DNA of 64,000 nt from Chloracidobacterium sp. N. GTDB taxonomy: Bacteria; Acidobacteriota; Blastocatellia; Chloracidobacteriales; Chloracidobacteriaceae. The stretch is taken from NCBI RefSeq assembly GCF_018304765.1, contig NZ_CP072642.1, positions 1,223,501-1,287,500 of the forward strand, in the 5' to 3' direction. Position numbers and translations under genes: made by a program. The notes under the pieces are model-generated. The model ran no database searches and was not told the DNA's origin. It worked only from the letters and a program-made list of their open reading frames with translations. This document shows positions 1-8,020 of this stretch, piece by piece. The stretch's first letter is position 1, and every line of letters starts with the position of its first letter.

Positions 1-3000
1 CATGGCATTGACAATCCGTAGTGCCCGCCGGAAAGCCCGGATACGGCCGGTCTTGGCGCTGTCCACGATGCGCCACGTACGCATGCCGTCGCCTCCGTTG
101 ACCGCAGGGGTCAATGAAGTCGGAAAAACAGCGGAGGGATAGGCAATGCCGGAGAGGGTGCTGGCAATGGTGCGGGTTCCATCCGGGTTGGGGGTGTAGG
201 TGTAGCGGGTAAACTGCGCCACGACGCCATGCCCGGTCCCGGCCGTGGCCGCGTTCGGATTGGCGGAGCCGCCGAAGTATTCGTACCCGTCGTTGACCGG
301 CACGGCGCCATGGGGGGCTTCCCCGGAGCGGGCCGGCTGACTCAGCGTGGGTTTAAAGTTGGGCTGGGTTTCACATTCCACATCGCGCCGGAGGCGTCCG
401 TCGCCCGGTTTGGGTCCGGGGCCGTTGGCGACGTTGGCATAGCTGACCGTGATGCCACCCTGTTGCGGATCGCTGACCGTCCCCGGATCGGTTTCACAAC
501 TGTCATCCAGGGCATTGAGGACGTTGTTTTCACCAAAGACATCGTTGAAGTCATAGATGCCGTCGTTGTTGAAGTCGCCCCGCCGGTCGGAGAAATAGAC
601 GACAAAGCCGTTGTCTGAGACATCAATCTTCCCGCCAAGCTGAAGGGGTTTCCCGGAGGTAAACCCGCCACTTGGGTTCGCGGTCAGTCCTGACGTTGCC
701 GCTTCGACGTTGGCCAGGTAGGTATCGAAGTCCCCCCGGAAGAGGCGTTTGAGGTTACCGACGTTGAGATCGGTCAGGTTCATCACTCCCCGCCGCTCAT
801 AGGCGATGGGGCTGGGCATCGGCAGCCGATAAACCATGTTGGCCAGAATTCTCTGGTCATCAGGAAGCTGTCCGCCGCCGGGCCAGACCGGCCAGACCGT
901 TCCCACAATCCCATTGGGGCCGCTGGTATTGCCGAGGTCACCGTTATAGTAATCCGATGCCGTTGCAATGCCCTGGAGGCTGTAGCGACGGTTGACGTGC
1001 CGCCCCTCGCGCTGGTCATAGACATTGATGGGGAAGGCGCGGTCCATCTCGATGCGTATTCGCGGGGTGAGCGTCGCCGTGCTTTCCGGTGGCAGCAGCG
1101 GGTTGCCTGGGTTGGGCTGGAAGGCGATGTAGGCGTGGCCGGGGAAGGCGTAGTTGGCATCACCAAGGCCCAAGCGGCGCCCAATCTGGGTTTCGAGGTT
1201 GAGGTTCTGGGTGCCGGAGCCGGGGCCAATCGGAGACGGCACCCCATCCAGCACCGGCGTGGTTGCACCAATACCGGCCGTGTCAATCCCCGGTGCACCG
1301 GGATAAACCCGTGAAGCCAGAGGATGCTGAAAGATAATCCCGACGGCCTCACGGACATTGAACCGGACGTTCACAAGGTTTAGTGGTGCACCCAAATTTA
1401 CCGGCAGCGTTTTGCCGAGGAAGGTGTTGAACGGCACCTTGATGCGGAAGCAGTTCTGAAACTCCCCGGTTTCCGTGAAGCCGGCAGAGGGTGGGAAGGC
1501 AGCCGCCGTGCTGCCGGGGTCTGATTGTCCAAGTATGTCATCCCGGCCGTTTTCGGGATCGGGCAGTGGCGCAAAGTTGGGGTCCGGGTCATTCTGCGCC
1601 GCTTCCCAGAAGATGATCTCGATGGGCATTGAAGTGACCCGCCGGGCCATCCGGTTGAGGTTGTTCACTGCCGGCGGCGTGTGGAGCACCCGCAGGGTTG
1701 AAGGCAGCAGCGAGTTGACATTGCTTTCCGGGGAGTAGCCCATGCGGGCCACTCCCTGGTCCCCCGGGTTGGTGGTGGCGACAAGACGGGGCAGGGCGCT
1801 CATCTGCTCGCCAAGGTCATCGGTATCACCATCCCCAAAGAACCACTCACCGTTCTCATTGTTGGGAATCCGGCGGACGCCGTTCAGGTCCACCCGCTGG
1901 TTCTCAAACGGATAGTGGGGCGGCTCGATGAGGCCGTCGCCATTCCAGTCAAAAGTGAGGTTTTCGCGCGCGATTTCCGGTGTACCCAGAATCTGGGCCG
2001 TGGCAAAGTCGCCAATAGTCGGGATGTTACCCAGTGACGGATCAGTGGAGCGACCTGGTGTGCCAAGTTCGGCTCCCCGGAGGGTCTGCAGGAAGTTCAC
2101 TGTGAAGTTTGGCGCTGCCCGAAGCAGATGCGGGAAGAGCCGGACCTGTTCAGCCGGTGTCAACCCCGTCGGGTTGAACAGGCACTTCGCCAGAAGCTGC
2201 TGGTCAGCCACATTGGCAAAGGGGGTCATCTCCTGCAAATCAACCGTACCGGTCGGTCCGGTCCCTGGGTAGTCCGTAGGGGGATCGCCCGCGGCGGGCG
2301 CATCTGCCGCCGTCGTGTTGAGGTTCCGGTTGAAGGTTGGTGTGTAGGGACCGGTAATGTAAGCAGCGGCAGGGCTGGTTGGGTAGGCTGCCGGGCCCTG
2401 GTTCAGATAGTCGAGGTCGTTGTCAAGGCGTCCATCGCCCAGGCTGCTGGCGCCGGCGCCGGCGGCAACCGGATTGCCCAGGATGTTCAGGTTGTCATGC
2501 CGCATGGCGTAGAAGCCGGGAATGCCGGGCCGGAAGACAAAGCTCCGCAGCAGGCGCACGAGTTGGCGCTCGACGCGCAGGACCCGCGCCGGGCTGGCCG
2601 GGTCATTCGTCCAGAAGTTGGGCGAGCGCATAATCTGGTTGAAGCTGGTCTCGTAGGCCATGACGGGTGCTGTGACCGACGGAGCATACTGCGGGTTATT
2701 GCCAAGGGTGTTCAAATCCGGCATCAGCATCGCTATCGGGTGAAGCGTTGTATCAGCGACAGGGAGGGCGTTCGGTAACGGTAATCGGAGTCGGGCCGCA
2801 CGAACGCGCACCCGCCGGATGAACCGCTCCTGCCGTTTGTCGCCGCTGCTGTTTTCCCCGTTGAAGATTTCTTCCCGTGGAATGTCGCTCTTCATCGGGT
2901 TGGGCATCAGGAACATGTCGTCGGCGGTGTTCCGTGTGCCATCGGGGCCGATGTCGTAGGAGCCCTTGATGTAGCTGCGGTTGTCGAAGTCATCCGTGAA

Positions 3001-5145
3001 GCGGAAATACGGCTTGGCAAGCAGGCTCTTGAAACGCGCCGGATAACCGGTGAGGGAGGGGTTGCCGTTGTTGTCCAGCCGTCCCCGCAGGGAGGCCGTC
3101 TCGGTGGTGATGACCGGCCGTCCGCGGTCATCCACCTGCGGTGGGTCGGCATTCGCCATGTTGACGTTGGTCTGCGGTGTGAAGGGCAGCATCGTCCGCT
3201 GAAGCGTCAGGATGCTGTTGGGTTCATACCAGTAGGTGACACGCTGATTGACCGAACCGGCCGGGCTGCTGATGGCCACGGTTGGCGGCGCACCAAACGT
3301 CTGGGCAAACCGCCCGATGAAACTGGGGGTGGCGCTTTCCGAGAGAAACGGCAGGAAGTTGCGGGGAAGGTTGCCCGGGTCCTGCGTCTGGAGACGTGAC
3401 ACACTGCCGCCATCGTTGAGGGCATAGACGGCGGCATAGGTCGTTTCCGGTTCGGGCTGTCCGGCCGCGAGGTTGGCAGGGGGCAGATCACGCAGCACCG
3501 GGATGGGGCCGGCCGTAATCCCCAGGTTGAGGATATGCGGTGTGATGTCATACCGGGCCGGGAAGGCGTTGGGATTTCCGCCGGGGTTGTTGTTCACCAG
3601 CAGTTCAATCTTGATGTAGGTCCGCTTCCGCCGGGTTGGGTCATCCGTGTTGTTGGAGGTGGACTGGAAGTAGGCCTGCTGGTTGACCAGATTGGTTTGC
3701 GGTGGAAGCACCCGGCGCTGGGTTCCGGAAGCCGTCGCCAAGGTGTCGCTCTGGTTATACTTCTGCGGCGCGCCTCCACTTCCGGCCGGAAGCACACTGG
3801 CCGGTTGGTCCGGGTGGTCACTGCCCTGCAGCGGATTGAACTGGACGACATTGGGGTTGTCACTAAGCCAGAACTTCTGGAAAAGTTCCGTGTTGGGGTT
3901 GGAAAGGGCTTCCATGTCATAAGCGCGGGTGCCGCCAGGGGTGGCGGGGGGGAAGTGGTCGAGATCGTCATCCAGCAGGATGCGGATGGTGGTGGCGCGT
4001 GCCGAGACCTGTCCCTCGAAGAAACGTGAGTTGCGGAGCACTTCCAGATTCTCGTTGGGGTTGGACCGCCGGAGGATTTCGATGGCGTTGAAGCCGTTGG
4101 TCTGGGTCGGCAGGAGCAGCGGCACGATACGCTGCTTGCCCGGAGACTGACCATTGGTTGCACCCCAAGGCGTGCCAATACCACCGTTGTTCGGCCCGGC
4201 ACCGACCACCGGGGTGCTTGGCCCGGGGCCAATGGCGAGGTTGATGTCGTCAATGAGCCAGTTGACCGGCGCAACGCGATATACCGCGGGGTCATTCGAG
4301 TACCCCCGCGGCCCCTTCCGGTTGGGGAGGCTGGGCGTAATGGGGCGGGTGACACTGTCGGCCAACTCTCTTGGTGTGCTGCCGCTGGCCGTGAGGTTGG
4401 GGTCGAGCACCCGGGAGTTGTTGGCACGGGTTTTGTTGCTTGGTGTGACTTCGGTGACGATTTCGCCGGCAACTGTCACCGGACCAAAAAACCACGCCCG
4501 GTTGCCCGCCCCAAGGTAGAGGTGGCGGTTGACGTGTGCGCGTCCGCCCAGATAGAACTCCGGACCGGGTGACACCTGAAGACAGTCAAACCCAAAGACA
4601 GCAAACTGAAACGCCGGAATCTGGTAGAAGTTGACCTGCCGGATGAGGCGGGCTTCTTCGTTGGCGTTGGTGGTACGCGCCGAGGCGCCCAGCACGAACT
4701 GGCGGCGCAGGGCCGTCATCCCGTTGAACGGGGCGTCGTTGACCGTCACCGTGGTGGTTGACGATGCGCCCGGTGGGACGAACGGTGTATCCGCCGTGAA
4801 GGTGTAGAGCGGCTGTCCGGCCTCGGTGACAAACGGCGGAAGATTGCTCGTGATGCCCGTCGGCCCAAGGTCATCAGCGGTGATGTTGGGCGACCGCGAG
4901 AGAATGCGGTTGACGTTCGCCGTGATGGTTTCCAGATAGGCAATTGCGGCGTTGAACGTCCGGGTCTTCTGGTAGTCGGCTGCCGTCTGGCGCGCCTCCG
5001 TCGTCATCAGGGTGGCTGAGACCGACGTAAAGACCAGCAGCACACCCAGGAGCACCAGTGCGATGGCCAGGGCGACACCGCGTTCCTGATAACGATGCTT
5101 ACGACGCAGGATTCGGGCAAAACGTGGGGTCATGGCGAATTTCAT
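1..5145 (-). CDS. Giant PilX-like pilus assembly / pseudopilin-tip protein (3' end outside window)
   Basis: The frame is open without a stop from an ATG at 5145 to the window edge, at least 1715 residues. The N-terminus is a short basic leader, then QERGVALAIALVLLGVLLVF at about residues 17-36. This matches the prepilin-like signal of PilX-type minor pilins: Gly at -1 and a hydrophobic helix, but no Glu at +5. The remainder is Pro/Asn/Gly-rich with no recognised enzyme domain. Two Ca-binding-like loops of the D-x-N-x-D-G type are visible: DWNGDGLIE near residue 1064 and DFNNDGIYDFND near residue 1520. Ordinary PilX is about 200 residues, so this resembles a PilX anchor joined to a PilY1-like extracellular body. 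It is the last gene seen in a minus-strand pilus cluster, 111 nt after the PilW-like gene. A GTGAGG box abuts ATG 5145; ATG 5133 is the alternative start at more usual spacing. The pilus assignment is inference from the leader and context. Confidence 0.7.
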   Translation of the reverse strand, partial: MKFAMTPRFARILRRKHRYQERGVALAIALVLLGVLLVFTSVSATLMTTEARQTAADYQKTRTFNAAIAYLETITANVNRILSRSPNITADDLGPTGITSNLPPFVTEAGQPLYTFTADTPFVPPGASSTTTVTVNDAPFNGMTALRRQFVLGASARTTNANEEARLIRQVNFYQIPAFQFAVFGFDCLQVSPGPEFYLGGRAHVNRHLYLGAGNRAWFFGPVTVAGEIVTEVTPSNKTRANNSRVLDPNLTASGSTPRELADSVTRPITPSLPNRKGPRGYSNDPAVYRVAPVNWLIDDINLAIGPGPSTPVVGAGPNNGGIGTPWGATNGQSPGKQRIVPLLLPTQTNGFNAIEILRRSNPNENLEVLRNSRFFEGQVSARATTIRILLDDDLDHFPPATPGGTRAYDMEALSNPNTELFQKFWLSDNPNVVQFNPLQGSDHPDQPASVLPAGSGGAPQKYNQSDTLATASGTQRRVLPPQTNLVNQQAYFQSTSNNTDDPTRRKRTYIKIELLVNNNPGGNPNAFPARYDITPHILNLGITAGPIPVLRDLPPANLAAGQPEPETTYAAVYALNDGGSVSRLQTQDPGNLPRNFLPFLSESATPSFIGRFAQTFGAPPTVAISSPAGSVNQRVTYWYEPNSILTLQRTMLPFTPQTNVNMANADPPQVDDRGRPVITTETASLRGRLDNNGNPSLTGYPARFKSLLAKPYFRFTDDFDNRSYIKGSYDIGPDGTRNTADDMFLMPNPMKSDIPREEIFNGENSSGDKRQERFIRRVRVRAARLRLPLPNALPVADTTLHPIAMLMPDLNTLGNNPQYAPSVTAPVMAYETSFNQIMRSPNFWTNDPASPARVLRVERQLVRLLRSFVFRPGIPGFYAMRHDNLNILGNPVAAGAGASSLGDGRLDNDLDYLNQGPAAYPTSPAAAYITGPYTPTFNRNLNTTAADAPAAGDPPTDYPGTGPTGTVDLQEMTPFANVADQQLLAKCLFNPTGLTPAEQVRLFPHLLRAAPNFTVNFLQTLRGAELGTPGRSTDPSLGNIPTIGDFATAQILGTPEIARENLTFDWNGDGLIEPPHYPFENQRVDLNGVRRIPNNENGEWFFGDGDTDDLGEQMSALPRLVATTNPGDQGVARMGYSPESNVNSLLPSTLRVLHTPPAVNNLNRMARRVTSMPIEIIFWEAAQNDPDPNFAPLPDPENGRDDILGQSDPGSTAAAFPPSAGFTETGEFQNCFRIKVPFNTFLGKTLPVNLGAPLNLVNVRFNVREAVGIIFQHPLASRVYPGAPGIDTAGIGATTPVLDGVPSPIGPGSGTQNLNLETQIGRRLGLGDANYAFPGHAYIAFQPNPGNPLLPPESTATLTPRIRIEMDRAFPINVYDQREGRHVNRRYSLQGIATASDYYNGDLGNTSGPNGIVGTVWPVWPGGGQLPDDQRILANMVYRLPMPSPIAYERRGVMNLTDLNVGNLKRLFRGDFDTYLANVEAATSGLTANPSGGFTSGKPLQLGGKIDVSDNGFVVYFSDRRGDFNNDGIYDFNDVFGENNVLNALDDSCETDPGTVSDPQQGGITVSYANVANGPGPKPGDGRLRRDVECETQPNFKPTLSQPARSGEAPHGAVPVNDGYEYFGGSANPNAATAGTGHGVVAQFTRYTYTPNPDGTRTIASTLSGIAYPSAVFPTSLTPAVNGGDGMRTWRIVDSAKTGRIRAFRRALRIVNAM

Positions 5146-5256
5146 CCTCACTAAAGGTCTCACACAAGGGCGTTGGGGCAAGGGTGTTTGGATTGGTTGT
5201 CGCAGGGCATGGGGCTTTCAGCCGCATCCGGGGCGGCTTTACTCCACGGTGGTTGT

Positions 5257-6891
5257 TTACTGCGGGGCCAGGTTGCGTAACCCGATTGAGGTGCGCTCGC
5301 TGACGTGGAAGTAGCCCCGGTTGAAAGCGTCCGGGATGGCTGCATCGGCGTTGATGAGCGCGCGTTGCCGCTCACCGGTTCGGCCGTACACGGTCAACTC
5401 CACCAGGCGCACCTGGGTTTTGGTTGTCAGGGGCGTCCGAGCCGGATTCTTGGTGGGGTCTGCCCCGCTGGGGAGGGGAATCGGGCCACCGATGTCGTTG
5501 GTATTGAACATAAAACCCTGAATGGGGGTGTCGTCGGCGCGCACCGCGCCCTCATCCACCAGGGTGAAGTTCAAGCGCAGATTCTCGATGTCAAAGGCCA
5601 GCGGCGACAGCAGTCCCCCCTGCCGGCAGTACAACACGGGTGCGCTGTCACCCCCATCCCAGCCAACAAAGTAGTGCGACAGCCGCATGCGCGTGATCGT
5701 GACCGGGACGTTGTTCTGAATGATGACCGGCCATTCAGGATTGATACCCGCCAGATCATTGCCCGCCAGGACAATGTTGTTGCCCTGGATGCCTGTCACC
5801 AGTCCAAGAACACAGAGCACCGTGGGAATTGGTGAGCCACTGGGAATTGGTGAGCCACTGGGAATTGGTGAGCCACTGGGGGGCGTGTAGGTGTACGTCA
5901 GCAGCAGGGTGTCCACATAGGGGCGCAGCCGTGGCGCCAGCAGGCGATCATTGGGGTTGACAAAAGGGTTGCTGTTCGTCACGACGTTGGGCGCGATCCG
6001 GGCGGGTTTGAGGTTGACCGGTGTGCCCGTCGGGATAGCGCCACCGTAGGTTGGGTCGGAAGGCGTCGTCAGCTCCGGGGTTAGGATGAGGTCGGAACCA
6101 GCCAACTGGGCGCGGGCCGAGAAAGTGGCTTCAACCGGGAAGATTTGCTTCTGAACGATGCTGTTGCCAGGGTTGTTCGGATCAGGCACCGCCACGCGCA
6201 CGGCAACTGGCACGGGATTGACCTGCAGGGTGATGAGCTGGTGGCTGCCGTTGCCGTACGCTGTTGGGAATTCCGTACGGTCACAGGCTCCCGGATAAAG
6301 CCGCAGGTTGGGATACCGGGTTGCGGCCGGAGTCCCCGCCGTGTCGGCATAGCCCTGATTGGCGATGAGTCCCGGGGAGGTAAACGTTCCCTGTGAAAGG
6401 GCACCATTGGTGACGGCCGTCCAGGCCTGAATCGGCGACAGGATGTCACAGTTCGTGTTGATGGTCCCGGCAATCAGCCGGGGGGGCACATTACCAATCC
6501 GGTCGGGTGCTTCCGACCCGGAACCCACCGGAAAGCCGCGTGACGCCAAAAAGCCGCTGCGGACATAGACTGCCGGAGCACCCAAGCGGGGGTTGGGGTC
6601 CGGGGTGGCGAAGAACACACTCGTCAACGGCAGTTCGCCGACGTTGTCCAGGTCGTTTTTGATGAAGTTGACCACCGCCCGGACGTTGTTGTTGGCCTCG
6701 ACCAGGGCGGCATTGCTGCGGTTGGTCTGAAGTGCCAGCGACAGCGTGCCCATCACGGCGGCCATGGCAATCGTCAGGATGCCGGCCACGACAAGCAGTT
6801 CGACGAGTGAAAAACCGGCCTGGATGACAGCCCGCCGCGGTGACCGGCGTTGCAGGCGTGACCACCCTTGCAGGCGGCAGGGAGGTTGCAT
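5257..6891 (-). CDS. PilW-like type IV pilus minor pilin / pseudopilin
   Basis: The protein has a prepilin peptidase site G^FSLVELLVV with Glu at +5, followed by a hydrophobic helix ending near SLALQTN. This is the class III/type IV pilin signal processed by PilD and inserted in the inner membrane before pilus assembly. The mature part (about 520 residues) is long for PilW and is mostly beta/Asn/Pro-rich. An in-frame SGSPIP hexapeptide is repeated three times about two thirds of the way along. The frame is open back to 7047, 3 nt after the stop of the preceding pseudopilin gene. I prefer ATG 6891, which gives a 26-residue leader; 6978 or 7047 would give unusually long leaders. No strong ribosome site decides the start. 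It sits between the GspH-like and PilX-like genes, the usual order of minor pilin clusters. Confidence 0.75.
   Translation of the reverse strand: MQPPCRLQGWSRLQRRSPRRAVIQAGFSLVELLVVAGILTIAMAAVMGTLSLALQTNRSNAALVEANNNVRAVVNFIKNDLDNVGELPLTSVFFATPDPNPRLGAPAVYVRSGFLASRGFPVGSGSEAPDRIGNVPPRLIAGTINTNCDILSPIQAWTAVTNGALSQGTFTSPGLIANQGYADTAGTPAATRYPNLRLYPGACDRTEFPTAYGNGSHQLITLQVNPVPVAVRVAVPDPNNPGNSIVQKQIFPVEATFSARAQLAGSDLILTPELTTPSDPTYGGAIPTGTPVNLKPARIAPNVVTNSNPFVNPNDRLLAPRLRPYVDTLLLTYTYTPPSGSPIPSGSPIPSGSPIPTVLCVLGLVTGIQGNNIVLAGNDLAGINPEWPVIIQNNVPVTITRMRLSHYFVGWDGGDSAPVLYCRQGGLLSPLAFDIENLRLNFTLVDEGAVRADDTPIQGFMFNTNDIGGPIPLPSGADPTKNPARTPLTTKTQVRLVELTVYGRTGERQRALINADAAIPDAFNRGYFHVSERTSIGLRNLAPQ
5824..5877. 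repeat. 18-bp tandem repeat, 3 perfect copies, in frame inside the PilW-like gene
   Basis: The unit GGGAATTGGTGAGCCACT (plus strand) is repeated three times without mismatch. Being 18 bp long it keeps frame and encodes SGSPIP repeats on the minus strand. Copy-number change would alter the length of a Ser/Pro linker in the pilin without breaking the gene. Confidence 0.9.
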
Positions 6892-7050
6892 TGCACCCAA
6901 GTGGAGAGAGACTCCCGGACGCGGTTGCGGCTGAAGCTGTCCCACAGGTGACTTTCCGTACATCCACAAGGTTGTCATACACATGGCTTTCACGTGGCTT
7001 TCCAAAAAGGTACGCATCAAAACGGAAGGGCAGCCCCTCGCCACCATCGC

Positions 7051-7836
7051 TCAATCTGCTGCCTGGCGGTTGCCGCTCACCCAGATACCCTGCCCCGGGG
7101 CGTTGCCGCCGGCGTTCTTCCACATCAGCACCCGCCCCGTCAGTCCAAAAATGGTGATGGCGCGGGCCTGGGTGCTGCGGGTGCTGGCCGGGCCGATGTC
7201 GCTGCTCAGGAAAATGACGCCGTTGAACGGGACATTGTTGAGATTTGAGGTCGGGTCGGCATTAGGGGGCGTGTTGATGATGGAGCCATCGCTTTTGAAG
7301 GTCAGAATGGCGCTTTCACCACTCATGCCGATGTCCACGCCGAGACTGGTGAGAAAGGCAAAGGTGTTGTTGGTGAAGGTCAGCTCAGGCAGATTCAGGA
7401 CTGTGGCCGGCGGGGTCAGCACACCCGTCCCGCTTTCTGTAAAACGCTGGAAACGGTAGTCCGGCGGCAGGCTGTTGCGGCTCACCACCGTCGCCGTCGT
7501 GGTGTAGGTGGTGGCATCAGCCGTGACATTGCGGGCGTCGTTGACGTAGCGGATGACGACATACCCATCCGAGTTTTCACCCGGCCGACGGAAGAGAATC
7601 ATCTGATAGGTGTTGCGCTGCCCCATAGCGGTGGCGCGGGTTTCCCGAATCGCTGCGGCAAGGTCGCTTCCGGCCGAGTCCGCCGCGACCGCCTTGCGGT
7701 AGGAGATGACGAAAATGCCGGAAATGGCGGCCAGAATCCCGATCAGCGCGGCAACGACGATAATCTCGATGAGCGAATAACCGCGTTCCTGACGACAAAC
7801 CCCTTGGCGACCAAGCCGACGACCGTTGCGTTCCAT
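7051..7836 (-). CDS. GspH/FimT-family pseudopilin
   Basis: The protein is 261 residues. The leader MERNGRRLGRQGVCRQERG precedes YSLIEIIVVAALIGILAA, a prepilin cleavage site with Tyr at +1 and Glu at +5, then a hydrophobic helix and a GspH/FimT-like region (SAGSDLAAAIRETRATAM). The upstream frame stays open to 8145. ATG 7836 is chosen because GTGAGG lies 7 nt before it and because it gives a normal leader length. The product would be a minor pseudopilin that primes or caps a type IV pilus or type II pseudopilus. It follows the Ser/Thr kinase gene by about 180 nt and is followed by the PilW-like gene, whose open frame starts 3 nt after this stop. Confidence 0.82.
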   Translation of the reverse strand: MERNGRRLGRQGVCRQERGYSLIEIIVVAALIGILAAISGIFVISYRKAVAADSAGSDLAAAIRETRATAMGQRNTYQMILFRRPGENSDGYVVIRYVNDARNVTADATTYTTTATVVSRNSLPPDYRFQRFTESGTGVLTPPATVLNLPELTFTNNTFAFLTSLGVDIGMSGESAILTFKSDGSIINTPPNADPTSNLNNVPFNGVIFLSSDIGPASTRSTQARAITIFGLTGRVLMWKNAGGNAPGQGIWVSGNRQAAD

Positions 7837-7999
7837 GGCGAGCCTCACGCTGTGACGGATTTTGTCTCTACAGGGGAACAAATGGCGTGCCACAGCTTGC
7901 CAGCCCGCCGTGCCGGCAGGTAAGCATAAGTGGAACAAGGGGTTGTTGCTTGAGACCGAGGTGCGGGGCCGTCGTCTGTGGGATGATGCAGCACAGATA

Positions 8000-8020
8000 G
8001 CCGTTACAAAAGGTAACAGC
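8000..8020 (-). terminator. Hairpin after the kinase gene (possible terminator or regulatory site)
   Basis: On the minus strand GCTGTTAC and GTAACGGC pair (8 bp with one G-T) around a CTTTT loop, directly after the kinase stop. There is no T-tract after the stem, so termination is uncertain. Confidence 0.3.
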
